DNA of 41,914 bases from Bdellovibrionales bacterium (GTDB lineage Bacteria; Bdellovibrionota; Bdellovibrionia; Bdellovibrionales; UBA1609), in assembly GCA_020850475.1 (NCBI GenBank), contig JADZEO010000160.1, positions 1 to 41,914 on the forward strand, read 5' to 3'. A program made the translations under genes and the position numbers. Below, in pieces: positions 8,596 through 17,014 of the stretch; the first letter of the stretch is position 1; each line of letters starts with the position of its first letter. A model generated the notes under the pieces. That model was not told where the DNA came from, did no database searches, and saw only the letters and a list, made by a program, of their open reading frames with translations.

Positions 8596-10670
8596 AGCAG
8601 CCAATTGTCATTCGCATTTACCGAGGAAGCCAGCTCGAAGGGGTTAAGCAGTTTACCACTCCGCAGGTGGTCATTGGCAGTAACGATGAAGTGCAAATTC
8701 GTTTGAGCGACAACGATGTGTCGCCGTTGCATGCAGTGATTGAAGAGCGTGATGCCGGCTTTTACGTGTCGGATCTTGGTTCGGCAACCGGTACTCGACG
8801 ACACGGCGAGCGCGTGCTGGATGATCGCATCGAATCTGGTGATGTGATTGAAGTCGGACCATTCCGCCTGGAGTTCTTTGTTGGTGTGCCCAAACCATTG
8901 GCGCCACCCAAGTCCGCCCCGGCACCCGCCACCAAACCGCAATCTGGCAAAGGCAAGAAGGACGTCCCGCCGCCGACTCCTAAAGAGGAGATTACCGAAA
9001 GTGGCAAGGTCATTGAAGATGGCATTACTGCTTCGGGATTTATTATCGAGGATTCCATTACCGCAAAGATCCCTGACATCGTTCCGGACCTCCGTGAAAC
9101 CGAGGCTCCGAGCGGCGGCTCGTTCCGTTCTGAGACAGCCAGTGCTTCGAGTGGCATCAAAGTCGCAACAGTTAATGCCAAAGGGACCTTTGCACCGCCC
9201 AGCGAATTTAAGAATCTCAATGAGATCATTCGCCCGGGCAAGGGAACTGTCGTTGAAGTCCTGGTGGCTTGGCGAGAGCGGATTTTGACGTCACATCATT
9301 TTAACGAAAAAGGAATGGTGCGGATTGGTTCCGGGCCGGACAACGAAATTGTTTTGCCGGTGTTGGGACCGACCATTTCACACACCCTGGTTCGAATTGA
9401 CTCGTTGGCAACCGTCTGTGTCACCGGCGACATGTCGGGCGAGCTGGTTTCGGAAGCGGGGGTCAAGAACTTCGGCGAACTGACTCGCAGTAATCGCTTA
9501 GTAAAAAACGCCGTGGGCTACGAAATCGGCCTGGCGCAAGGCGAGATGTTACGCGTTGGGGTGCAGGGTGATTTGATAAATATTTATGTTCGTTATGTGC
9601 CGGAGGCTCCCAAACCTCTCGTTGCGCCTCTGTTGGACCTCAGTGCCTCTGAGGTTACCGGAGTTATTTTAGCGACGGTCGTATCGCTGATTTTTGGTTT
9701 GTACATGATGATCTATGCGCCGAAGAAGCTGGATGAAGAGGCGCTCCTTGAGGAACCACTGCGCAAGGCGGTAGTTACTTTTAAGCCGCCAACCCCGACT
9801 CCGAAAGAAGTCGTAGAACCCAAGACCGAGCCGGTTCCGCAAGAAAAGAAGATTGTTAAAGTCGTAGATAAAAAGAAAGAACCTCAAGCACCATCGGCGG
9901 CTATTCAAACCAAAGAAGATCCAGGCAAAGCTGCCGAGGCTCGCCCCAATCCTAACAAGTCTCCTAAAAAGACTTTGACCTCTACTCGCCAGGGCGGAGC
10001 GATTGATACAGGCAAGAAGGGTGCGAGCCCGACCAGTGAGACGGTGGATGTGTCCAAGACGGGTCTGTTGGGCGTATTTGGCAGTCGCGGAACCCAGAAG
10101 AAACTCGACAAGGCCTATACTGGATCAGGCGAACTTCAGGGAATGGCGGACTCTGCCACCGGATTTGCGGGTGATACCGAAACAAGAGCGGGCGACAACC
10201 TGGGATCAAAAATCAAAGACACCGGGCCCGGTGGCAAAGGCACGGCGACGGTGGGAATCGCGGGAGTGGGTACTTCTGGAAAAGGCGGAACAGGAAATTT
10301 TGGCTATGGAACCGGGGGGCTCGGTAAAAAGGGTCGCATCGAGGTCCAAGTCGGAGGTCAGGAAGCCGAGTTTGTGGGCGCCATTGACCGCGAAGCGATC
10401 CGCCGCGTGATCTTGGCCAACAAGAAAGTCATTCGTACTTGCTACGAAATGGCGCTGGCTCGTAATCCAGATCTTTACGGCAAACTAGTCATTCAATGGG
10501 ATATCGAAGAGCGGGGCCGTGTGACGAACGCTCAGATTGTCAGTAATACTTTGGGCAATAACACGGTTGCCACTTGTCTCGTGCAACGATTGCAAACATG
10601 GAGATTTCCGGATCCGCCACCCGATCAAATTGGCCGGGTGACCTATCCGTTTGTCTTTACATCACAATAA
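8592..10670 (+). CDS. gltG: FHA / transmembrane / TonB-like gliding protein, GltG-like
   Basis: A 692-residue modular protein. Residues 1-97 form an FHA domain (VSPLHAVI, DLGSATGT) for reading phosphothreonine, though the usual GR arginine is replaced (VIGSND) and NG is TG. A linker with a short internal repeat (ITESGKVIED and ITASGFIIED, 134-153) leads to a second FHA-like fold (about 218-335). One membrane helix follows (about 354-376), then a K/P-rich and a glycine-rich periplasmic stretch. The last 95 residues are a TonB-like AgmX/PglI-type domain (REAIRRVILANKKVIRTCYE, TWRFPDPP). This matches GltG of Myxococcus: cytoplasmic signal input, one membrane pass and a periplasmic arm that could be driven by the AglRQS motor and reach the outer membrane. 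Confidence 0.82.
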   Translation: MKQPIVIRIYRGSQLEGVKQFTTPQVVIGSNDEVQIRLSDNDVSPLHAVIEERDAGFYVSDLGSATGTRRHGERVLDDRIESGDVIEVGPFRLEFFVGVPKPLAPPKSAPAPATKPQSGKGKKDVPPPTPKEEITESGKVIEDGITASGFIIEDSITAKIPDIVPDLRETEAPSGGSFRSETASASSGIKVATVNAKGTFAPPSEFKNLNEIIRPGKGTVVEVLVAWRERILTSHHFNEKGMVRIGSGPDNEIVLPVLGPTISHTLVRIDSLATVCVTGDMSGELVSEAGVKNFGELTRSNRLVKNAVGYEIGLAQGEMLRVGVQGDLINIYVRYVPEAPKPLVAPLLDLSASEVTGVILATVVSLIFGLYMMIYAPKKLDEEALLEEPLRKAVVTFKPPTPTPKEVVEPKTEPVPQEKKIVKVVDKKKEPQAPSAAIQTKEDPGKAAEARPNPNKSPKKTLTSTRQGGAIDTGKKGASPTSETVDVSKTGLLGVFGSRGTQKKLDKAYTGSGELQGMADSATGFAGDTETRAGDNLGSKIKDTGPGGKGTATVGIAGVGTSGKGGTGNFGYGTGGLGKKGRIEVQVGGQEAEFVGAIDREAIRRVILANKKVIRTCYEMALARNPDLYGKLVIQWDIEERGRVTNAQIVSNTLGNNTVATCLVQRLQTWRFPDPPPDQIGRVTYPFVFTSQ

Positions 10671-10686
10671 GAGGGAGGGAGTCACT

Positions 10687-11364
10687 TTGGAACAAGCAGC
10701 CTACGTAAGTCGGTGCGCCGACTACGGCAACTTTATCGGGAGAGCCTTTTGCGAGGGCGGTCCCGTTATGTATCTCATTTTAATCGTCGGAATCTTAACC
10801 GTCTTTCTAGTGCTCGAGAGAGCGATGAGTCTCTCTAAGCTCACTTTGGATAAGACGAGCTTGAATGAAAATCTCTTCAGTATGTTACTGCGCGGAGATA
10901 TCAAACAGGCGATCGCCTTTTGTGACAGTCGGCCGACGCCGCTGACCAACACTCTCAAGTCCGGTTTGGTGCAAGTCATGAACAAGCGCCCGGATGAAGA
11001 AGTGCAGGTGGCGATGGATGCCGCCGTCCTTCGGGAAACGCCCCGTCTGGAAGGCTGGACTTCGTTCCTCGCGGTGTTTGGAAACGTCTCGGTGTTGATC
11101 GGACTGTTCGGAACCATTGTGGGTCTGATCACTTCGTTCGCCGGTGTGGCTGAAGCCGATGCCGCAACCAAAGCGGCGCGTTTGTCGGCGGGTATTTCGG
11201 AAGCCCTTAACTGTACGGCCTTCGGACTGCTCGTGGCGATCTGCGCGATCGTAGCCTTTGGTTTTTTTCAAATCAAAATTGGTCGGGCAATCAACGATAT
11301 GCTCGAGAGCTCAATGAATCTCATGAACTTGGTTGTTTCGAATCGCGATAAGATCAAGTACTGA
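10687..11364 (+). CDS. aglR: Gliding motor subunit AglR (TolQ/ExbB/MotA family)
   Basis: About 225 residues. Inner-membrane proton-channel subunit with three membrane segments: VMYLILIVGILTVFLVLER near the N-terminus, then a long cytoplasmic loop, then two helices with the family signature (FGTIVGLITSFAGVAEAD, and ALNCTAFGLLVAICAIVAFG). In Myxococcus AglR, with AglQ and AglS, uses proton flow to power gliding. The TTG at 10687 is preferred because AGGGAGGGAG lies just upstream; the open frame extends upstream into gltG from an ATG at 10651 that has no such site. It lies 16 bases after gltG and 13 before the next motor gene. Confidence 0.85.
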   Translation: MEQAAYVSRCADYGNFIGRAFCEGGPVMYLILIVGILTVFLVLERAMSLSKLTLDKTSLNENLFSMLLRGDIKQAIAFCDSRPTPLTNTLKSGLVQVMNKRPDEEVQVAMDAAVLRETPRLEGWTSFLAVFGNVSVLIGLFGTIVGLITSFAGVAEADAATKAARLSAGISEALNCTAFGLLVAICAIVAFGFFQIKIGRAINDMLESSMNLMNLVVSNRDKIKY

Positions 11365-11377
11365 GTAGAGGATAGTT

Positions 11378-11848
11378 ATGGCCCAAATTAGTGATGGCGA
11401 TGATGAACGGTCCGCATCGGTAGATTTAAATATCGTGCCGTTCATTGACTTGATGAGCGTGTGCATCATCTTTCTGCTCATCACCGCAGTATGGTCACAA
11501 GTCTCGATGATTCAAATTGGTAGCTCGATCTATGGCAAAAAATCGGAGCTGGAACCGGCGAAACCTCCTCCCCGCGCGGAAATCCCGTTTCGATTGGATG
11601 TCAAATCGGAAGGTTACCATGTCGTCGTAGGGCAAAAGTCAGTTGTGATCCCTAAGCTTAATGGCGACTATGACTATATAAAATTGGTAGAAGAACTGAA
11701 AACGGTAAAAGAACTCTATCCTGAAAAAATTGACGCTGTGATCACCATGTCTGATGACTTGGAATACGGATTTCTCATCAAAGGAATGGATGCTCTTCTC
11801 ACCTCGGGATTTCCAGAAATTTCAGTCGCAACAGGAGGGGTGAAGTAG
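11378..11848 (+). CDS. aglQ: Gliding motor subunit AglQ (TolR/ExbD family)
   Basis: A 156-residue inner-membrane protein with a single N-terminal membrane helix carrying the proton-accepting aspartate (NIVPFIDLMSVCIIFLLI, Asp24) and a periplasmic domain of about 115 residues. This is the ExbD/TolR arrangement; the aspartate is the residue essential for proton-driven rotation in this family and is present. Which of the two TolR-like genes matches AglQ and which AglS is inferred from order (R-Q-S). Its stop overlaps the next start by one base (TAGTG), so the two TolR-type subunits are probably made in fixed ratio. Confidence 0.82.
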   Translation: MAQISDGDDERSASVDLNIVPFIDLMSVCIIFLLITAVWSQVSMIQIGSSIYGKKSELEPAKPPPRAEIPFRLDVKSEGYHVVVGQKSVVIPKLNGDYDYIKLVEELKTVKELYPEKIDAVITMSDDLEYGFLIKGMDALLTSGFPEISVATGGVK

Positions 11849-12459
11849 TGCCTATCCATGTACCAGGTCATCGAAATCGGTCCGGACGAGCCAAGAAGCC
11901 GAAGAAACGCAATGCGGTTGCAGTGCTGTCGCTAACGGCGATGGTCGACATGTTTACCGTTCTTACGGTCTTCCTTCTGCAAAACTATGCGACCACCGGT
12001 GAAGTGATCTTTATCCCGAAAGAAGTAAAACTCCCGCAAGCTCACACCGTCAAAGAACTCAAACCTTCGAACGTGGTGGTCATCTCCAGTGACCGGATCA
12101 TGGTCAATAACGATCAAGTCGCTGAGTTTCAAGCGGTGAAGGAACAGCAGGACTGGGATATTCCGGCCCTCAAAGATCGCGTGGTAGCGCTGATCGAGGA
12201 AGGCAAAAAAGAAGAGTCAACGCTGGGTAGTCGAGTGCGCAAGGCGATGACGGACTCCAAAGAACCTGGTGCTGCGGAAGAGGAAGAGGATCAAGTTCCT
12301 CAGTATATGAAGATCACGATCCAAGCCGATAAGTCGGTTGATTTTCTCACGGTCAAAAAAGTCATGTACACCGTGACGGAAGCGGGAATTGCCGAAATCA
12401 ATTTTGCGGTGATAAAGCTTCCTGATGAAATCAAAGAACCGTCAGGTGACGGCTCCTAA
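11848..12459 (+). CDS. aglS: Gliding motor subunit AglS (TolR/ExbD family)
   Basis: A 203-residue protein starting at GTG. It has a strongly basic N-terminal tail (HRNRSGRAKKPKKRN), a membrane helix with the conserved aspartate (LSLTAMVDMFTVLTVFLL, Asp34) and a periplasmic domain. Compared with TolR/ExbD (about 140 residues) it carries an extra charged insertion, about residues 115-152, with a run of glutamates (GAAEEEEDQ). The aspartate suggests a working proton path. It is the last gene of the gliding unit; 23 bases later the opposing GYF-PilZ gene ends. Confidence 0.8.
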   Translation: MPIHVPGHRNRSGRAKKPKKRNAVAVLSLTAMVDMFTVLTVFLLQNYATTGEVIFIPKEVKLPQAHTVKELKPSNVVVISSDRIMVNNDQVAEFQAVKEQQDWDIPALKDRVVALIEEGKKEESTLGSRVRKAMTDSKEPGAAEEEEDQVPQYMKITIQADKSVDFLTVKKVMYTVTEAGIAEINFAVIKLPDEIKEPSGDGS

Positions 12460-12471
12460 GCTCGAGCCTTT
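12451..12471. terminator. Weak hairpin between converging genes
   Basis: GGCTC and GAGCC can pair (5 bp) around the aglS stop codon, followed on the plus strand by TTT. It lies at the junction of two converging genes where a terminator is expected, but the stem is short and the T-run is poor. Confidence 0.25.
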
Positions 12472-12482
12472 AAACTATTCGA

Positions 12483-13181
12483 TCAAGCGGCATTACGTAC
12501 GGAAGTCGTGAGTGCAGAGTGTTTGATGTACTCAATCAAGATCGACTTGGACTCAGTCGAAATCTGACTAAATTGAATCCCCGTGTAGCCGCTTTCGGTG
12601 GTGTAGCGAACTTCGCCCTTAACGCGAATCGGTTCCGTTAGCGAGGAACTCTTGATCTCCATTTGGATTTCCTGCCCAGGATGAACACCATTAAGGCCCG
12701 TGACCCCGACACCGCCTTGGCTGACCGTGTGGAGCTGCGCGATCGTAATGAGATCGTCTTTGTTGATGGTGATCGTTCCCTTGATTCGAGCCCGAGGGTG
12801 TTCGCGACGGTTAACGCCGACTTCATCCATCACATCATGAAATTCATAGACTGGCGCCCAGCCCTTCATGCCTTTGCTCCAAAGCATGACACCTTGAAAG
12901 GAAGTGAGTTTGGTTAGGGCGGAGACCAGCTCCTCCCGACTCATAGGGCCATGAGACTGGCCATCGGCGGCGAAATGCCAGCGGCGATTTTCGACGGAAA
13001 AGACTTGGTTTTCTTGTAAGCGGGGCAACTCTTTTTCCCACCACGCGAGCGAGCGCCAATCGGTTTGTCCTCTTCCCCAAATTAAGCAGTTGGGGGGTAG
13101 ACGCCCCATCTTGCCCTTGACCTCTTCAGTCGAGAAAGGACCGCTCACATCTTCATCAATCGTCAAAAACCACTTGCTCAT
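12483..13181 (-). CDS. GYF-GYF-PilZ protein (possible c-di-GMP adaptor)
   Basis: A 232-residue cytoplasmic protein without signal peptide. Residues about 1-50 and 64-115 are two GYF_2-type domains (KWFLTIDEDVSGPFSTEEV with LIWGRGQTDWRSL, and WHFAADGQSHGPMSREELV with MLWSKGMKGWAPV). Residues about 125-225 are a PilZ domain with the arginine motif RREHPR and VSQGG in place of the usual D/NxSxxG, so the first Asp/Asn is missing while Ser and Gly remain. PilZ domains bind c-di-GMP; GYF domains bind proline-rich peptides, and a GYF domain occurs in the gliding regulator GltJ of Myxococcus. The ATG at 13181 gives the shorter form; a GTG at 13190 is also possible. It converges on the gliding unit, which suggests but does not prove a motility role. 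Confidence 0.75.
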   Translation of the reverse strand: MSKWFLTIDEDVSGPFSTEEVKGKMGRLPPNCLIWGRGQTDWRSLAWWEKELPRLQENQVFSVENRRWHFAADGQSHGPMSREELVSALTKLTSFQGVMLWSKGMKGWAPVYEFHDVMDEVGVNRREHPRARIKGTITINKDDLITIAQLHTVSQGGVGVTGLNGVHPGQEIQMEIKSSSLTEPIRVKGEVRYTTESGYTGIQFSQISTESKSILIEYIKHSALTTSVRNAA

Positions 13182-13324
13182 ACCCCACACTTTTCGGCAG
13201 TCTAAGTCCTTAACTTTAGATGGAAAACGGGTGCGTTAAATGGACCCTGGACCTCATCTGACCATGAGCTCCGGTACCATTCTTGCGAAGAGTGGAGAAA
13301 CTCGCGAAGTTCGTGCCAAATCCG

Positions 13325-13339
13325 TGCTAAACTATTGTT
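13325..13339 (+). promoter_or_regulatory. Possible extended -10 promoter element of the lpt-rpoN unit
   Basis: TGCTAAACTATTGTT fits an extended -10 element (TGnTAAACT) 20 bases before the lptC start. The same 15-mer with one change precedes the gliding unit at 1653. No good -35 is visible, so confidence is low. Confidence 0.35.
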
Positions 13340-13359
13340 AGCGAAGGGTGTTTTTAACC

Positions 13360-14331
13360 ATGAAGATCGGTAAATTTCTCTTGGGACTGCTGATTGTTCT
13401 CCTTGTTGTGGAGATTCTCGTGGTTGCGCCCAGAGATGTTGACCAATCCGAGTCAGAAGCAGTTAAAGATGAGCCGCAAGAGCCGGCCTCGGGTATTGAG
13501 CAGCTGATGCGCGGGGCTCACCTAGTTGAAACGCGCGAAGGGGAAAAAGAGTGGGAGTTGTGGTCCGACACTGCCACCAGTTACAAGCAGAAAGCCCAGT
13601 GGTCACTTCAGACGGTAAAGACCCAGTTTTTTGGTAAGGATGGCGTGCATTTTATCGTTACAGGAGAACGGGGTTCGGTGCAGGTCCAGACGACGGATAT
13701 GACGGTCTTGGGCAACGTGAAAATCCGTTCGTCCAACGGCTACGTGTTTAAGACTGAAGCGGTTGAGTATCACTCGGTTCAGCGGAGATTGATTGCACCC
13801 AAACCGGTGACCATGTGGGGACCTCAGGATGAAACCGGGAACTCCCTGTTTTTGCGCGGCCAAAGTCTAGAGGCTGACCTCAACAACGCACTGATGACGG
13901 TTCACCGTGATGTCAAAGGCGAGAAGTCATTTAAGGGCGACAAGCGATTGCAAATCCGCAGTCAGCGAGCAGATTTTAGCGGCAAATCCAACTTGGCGCG
14001 ATTTTCGGGCGAAGTGGTGATGGACTTTGAGTCGATGCGGATTACTGGACCAGAGGCGGTTTTTGAGTACGGTCCGGATGCGAATCTGGTCAAGTCCGTG
14101 CACGTCTCGGGGGGCGTTCGGGTGAGTGACCTCGATAAGTGGGCGACCTCTCAAAAAGTAAGTGTTAACTTTGACAAAGATAAATATGTTTTTCGGGGGA
14201 ACCCGAAGGTTGTGCAAAACAATGATGAGTTGCAAGGAGAGGAAATTGTCTTTCTTGAGGGGGGCCGCAAAGTCGAAGTGCTTAAGGCCCGCGCCAAAGT
14301 GGATAAGTCTCGATTGGAGAAAGTGAATTGA
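13360..14331 (+). CDS. lptC: LptC-LptA fusion, lipopolysaccharide transport
   Basis: About 323 residues, against roughly 190 for E. coli LptC. An N-terminal membrane anchor ([18 protein letters not shown]) is followed by an LptC-like periplasmic domain to about residue 180 ([46 protein letters not shown]). A second OstA/LptA-like beta domain follows, about 195-310 ([45 protein letters not shown]). LptC receives lipopolysaccharide from LptB2FG and LptA carries it across the periplasm; here both seem joined. The ATG at 13360 has GAAGGG eleven bases upstream (a GTG at 13348 is the alternative). The stop overlaps lptB by four bases. Confidence 0.82.
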   Translation: MKIGKFLLGLLIVLLVVEILVVAPRDVDQSESEAVKDEPQEPASGIEQLMRGAHLVETREGEKEWELWSDTATSYKQKAQWSLQTVKTQFFGKDGVHFIVTGERGSVQVQTTDMTVLGNVKIRSSNGYVFKTEAVEYHSVQRRLIAPKPVTMWGPQDETGNSLFLRGQSLEADLNNALMTVHRDVKGEKSFKGDKRLQIRSQRADFSGKSNLARFSGEVVMDFESMRITGPEAVFEYGPDANLVKSVHVSGGVRVSDLDKWATSQKVSVNFDKDKYVFRGNPKVVQNNDELQGEEIVFLEGGRKVEVLKARAKVDKSRLEKVN

Positions 14332-15050
14332 ATCAGCTGAGCATCCAAAACATTTCGAAAAAATTTAAGCTCCGACAAGTGGTCAAAGGGGTTTCCTTTA
14401 AGGTCCAGTCGGGTGAAATCGTCGGTCTCCTAGGTCCCAATGGAGCGGGCAAAACGACCAGTTTTTATATGGTAGTGGGGCTTCTGAGCCCCGATGAGGG
14501 AGAGATCACTCTCAATGACCGGGCAATTGGATCATTGCCGATGTACAAGCGAGCCCGGATCGGTCTGAGTTACCTGCCCCAGGAGGCAAGTATTTTTCGC
14601 CGCCTGACAGTTGCCGAAAACATTATGGTGGCACTCGAGGCCCACGGCTATACGGGTTCCGATAAACTCGAGCGCCTGGACCAGCTCCTCACGGAATTTC
14701 GCATCGACCACGTCCGCGACAGTTATGGCTACTCTCTCTCGGGAGGGGAGCGGCGGCGGGTTGAAATTGCCCGGGCTTTGGCCGGGCAGCCCAAGTTTCT
14801 GCTGCTCGACGAACCTTTTGCGGGAATCGATCCCATCGCTGTCGGCGATATCCAAGAAATCATTCGCCAGTTGAAGGCCAAGGGCATCGGGGTCTTGATT
14901 ACTGACCACAATGTTCGCGAGACACTTGGTATCTGCGATCGAGCCCACATTCTCAAGGAGGGCAAGATCGAAGTCGAGGGAAGTGCCCAGGAAGTGGCGC
15001 AGTCGCCTGTTGCCAGAAAGTTTTATCTAGGCGAAAATTTTAGACTGTAG
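14328..15050 (+). CDS. lptB: LptB, ATPase of the lipopolysaccharide exporter
   Basis: A 240-residue ABC ATPase. Walker [10 protein letters not shown] (residues 36-44), the Q-loop region [14 protein letters not shown], which is characteristic of LptB, signature [15 protein letters not shown], Walker [13 protein letters not shown] and switch histidine (TDHNV) are all present. It powers lipopolysaccharide extraction from the inner membrane with LptF and LptG, which are not in this window. It starts at TTG, overlapping the lptC stop by four bases and with GGAG about nine bases upstream. The lptC-lptB-rpoN-hpf order is common across Proteobacteria and supports the call. Confidence 0.95.
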   Translation: MNQLSIQNISKKFKLRQVVKGVSFKVQSGEIVGLLGPNGAGKTTSFYMVVGLLSPDEGEITLNDRAIGSLPMYKRARIGLSYLPQEASIFRRLTVAENIMVALEAHGYTGSDKLERLDQLLTEFRIDHVRDSYGYSLSGGERRRVEIARALAGQPKFLLLDEPFAGIDPIAVGDIQEIIRQLKAKGIGVLITDHNVRETLGICDRAHILKEGKIEVEGSAQEVAQSPVARKFYLGENFRL

Positions 15051-15060
15051 GAGTGATGGA

Positions 15061-16515
15061 ATGGCAATGAACCTGAAGATGAGTATGAAGCTTTCGCAGC
15101 AGCTGCGGATGACCCCACAGCTGCAGCAGGCGATTAAGCTCCTCCAGCTCTCGCGAATGGAGCTCGAAACCCAGGTTCGTAAAGAATTGACCGAAAATCC
15201 GGTGCTCGAGGAAATCCAAGAGACCACCGAAGATGACCCCGCTCCCAAGGCCGCCACCACCAGTGAGGATTCTCGAACGACAGGGACCGAGGTGCCCGAG
15301 GGCGGCCAAGATCAAGACCCCCGTAAGCAGGACGAGTTTGATTGGGACACCTATTTTGAAAACCAGTATAAACCACCGCAGAGTTCTGGAGGTGGCAACG
15401 AAGAGATCATGAACTACGAAAACGTGATCTCGGCTCGACAAACCCTGCACGACCATCTGGTGTGGCAGGCCGGACTGGCTGGTTTTAACGAAGAAGAGAT
15501 GGCACTGATCAGCGTTCTCATTTCCTACGTCGACGATGATGGGTATATCAAAATTCCACTGCAACAAATGGCAGAAGAAGAGGGACTCGACGTCGCCGAT
15601 CTCGAAGATGTATTACCTTTCTTGCAAGAATTTGACCCGCCGGGAGTGGGGGCGCGAGACCTCAAAGAGTGTTTGCTGATTCAAGCCAAGCACATTGAGG
15701 AGGACACCAACGACCTGGTTCGCCTGATCAACGATCACCTCAAGGATCTCGAGAAAAAGAACTATCAAGCAATTTCCAAGGCAATGAGCATCGAAATGGC
15801 CGATGTCGTGGAAATGTGTAAAATCATTTATTCGATGGATCCCAAGCCGGGTCGGGCGTACCTGCCGCAGGACACTCACTTTATCACTCCCGACGTGTAC
15901 GTTTACAAAGTGGGCGAAGAATACATCGTATCGCTGAACGAAGACGGCCTACCTCGCCTCAGAATTTCTAATCTTTATAAAAATGTGCTTAAAGGCGGCG
16001 ACGCCGTCGGCGCGAACTCCGAAGCCCAGGAATACATTCAAGACAAGCTGCGATCGGCCTTGTGGTTGATCAAGTCCATTGCTCAGCGCCAACGGACCAT
16101 TTACAAGGTGACCGAAAGTATCGTGCGCCACCAGCACGACTTCTTCGAAAAAGGCCCCGCGTTTATTAAGCCGATGATCTTAAGAGATATTGCCAACGAC
16201 ATTGGCATGCACGAGTCCACGGTCAGCCGGGTGACGACCAACAAGTACGTTCACACTCCGCGAGGGATCTTTGAGCTGAAGTACTTCTTCAATTCGGGAA
16301 TTAACAAAACCGATGGTGATTCCCTGGCCAGCGAGTCCGTGAAACTCAAAATTAAGCAACTGGTCAGTGAAGAAGATGTTAAAGATCCCCTCTCAGATCA
16401 GCGGATTGTGGAACTACTCAAGAAGGACGGGATCAAAATCGCTCGCCGCACAGTTGCGAAGTACCGCGACGTTTTAAAAATCTTGCCATCCTCAAAGCGT
16501 AAGAAGTACTTCTAG
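15061..16515 (+). CDS. rpoN: RNA polymerase sigma-54 factor RpoN
   Basis: A 484-residue full-length sigma-54. The glutamine- and leucine-rich region I (SQQLRMTPQLQQAIKLLQLS) binds activators; an acidic region II follows (about 60-115). The core-binding and DNA-binding regions include the HESTVSRVTTNKYVHTPRG helix-turn-helix, and the RpoN box ARRTVAKYRD lies at about residues 461-470, reading the -24 promoter element. It directs transcription that depends on enhancer-binding ATPases. It starts ten bases after lptB with GGAG upstream and is followed at four bases by the alkyltransferase gene. Confidence 0.97.
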   Translation: MAMNLKMSMKLSQQLRMTPQLQQAIKLLQLSRMELETQVRKELTENPVLEEIQETTEDDPAPKAATTSEDSRTTGTEVPEGGQDQDPRKQDEFDWDTYFENQYKPPQSSGGGNEEIMNYENVISARQTLHDHLVWQAGLAGFNEEEMALISVLISYVDDDGYIKIPLQQMAEEEGLDVADLEDVLPFLQEFDPPGVGARDLKECLLIQAKHIEEDTNDLVRLINDHLKDLEKKNYQAISKAMSIEMADVVEMCKIIYSMDPKPGRAYLPQDTHFITPDVYVYKVGEEYIVSLNEDGLPRLRISNLYKNVLKGGDAVGANSEAQEYIQDKLRSALWLIKSIAQRQRTIYKVTESIVRHQHDFFEKGPAFIKPMILRDIANDIGMHESTVSRVTTNKYVHTPRGIFELKYFFNSGINKTDGDSLASESVKLKIKQLVSEEDVKDPLSDQRIVELLKKDGIKIARRTVAKYRDVLKILPSSKRKKYF

Positions 16516-16519
16516 GCGC

Positions 16520-17014
16520 ATGGAAATTTCCTACCTCAAAACTCCCGTCGGGTGGCTTAAGCTCACAGTGATTGACCATTGCGTGGCGGGCATCGAGCGC
16601 GCCGCCACGGGCCGTAAAGGTTCGTCCCGGTCCCCTTCACGAGTGATGAATGATCTGCGGACCCAGCTGACCGAGTATTTTGCAGGGGAGCGCAAGGCCT
16701 TTAATTTGCCCCTCAAACCCACCGGAACGGCCTTTCAATGGCGGGTGTGGAACCGCATGGCCCGCATTCCCTTTGGTCAGACCATGTCCTACGGTGATCT
16801 TGCGGCGGCCGTGGGCACCCCGGGCGGGGCTCGAGCCATAGGCTCAGTGTGTGGGCGCAATCCCTGGTTGATACTGATTCCTTGCCACCGCGTGCTGGCT
16901 GCCCATGGCAAGATTGGGGGCTTTTCAGGCGGTGTGCGGCTCAAGCGACGTATTTTAGCGCTGGAGAATATCACCCCCGCCGAGTCATTGTCTCAAAATG
17001 AGAATCAGCAATAG
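16520..17014 (+). CDS. ogt: O6-alkylguanine-DNA alkyltransferase
   Basis: A 164-residue DNA-repair protein. The active-site motif PCHRVL (Cys122) accepts the alkyl group from O6-methylguanine, and the upstream helix-turn-helix recognition region (FGQTMSYGDLAAAVGTPGGARAIGSV) is complete. The N-terminal part matches the short Ogt/MGMT form without an Ada regulatory domain. Its gene is squeezed between rpoN (four bases) and hpf, a place usually left empty or held by hpf itself, so it appears to be an insertion into a conserved unit. A possible terminator overlaps its end. Confidence 0.92.
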   Translation: MEISYLKTPVGWLKLTVIDHCVAGIERAATGRKGSSRSPSRVMNDLRTQLTEYFAGERKAFNLPLKPTGTAFQWRVWNRMARIPFGQTMSYGDLAAAVGTPGGARAIGSVCGRNPWLILIPCHRVLAAHGKIGGFSGGVRLKRRILALENITPAESLSQNENQQ

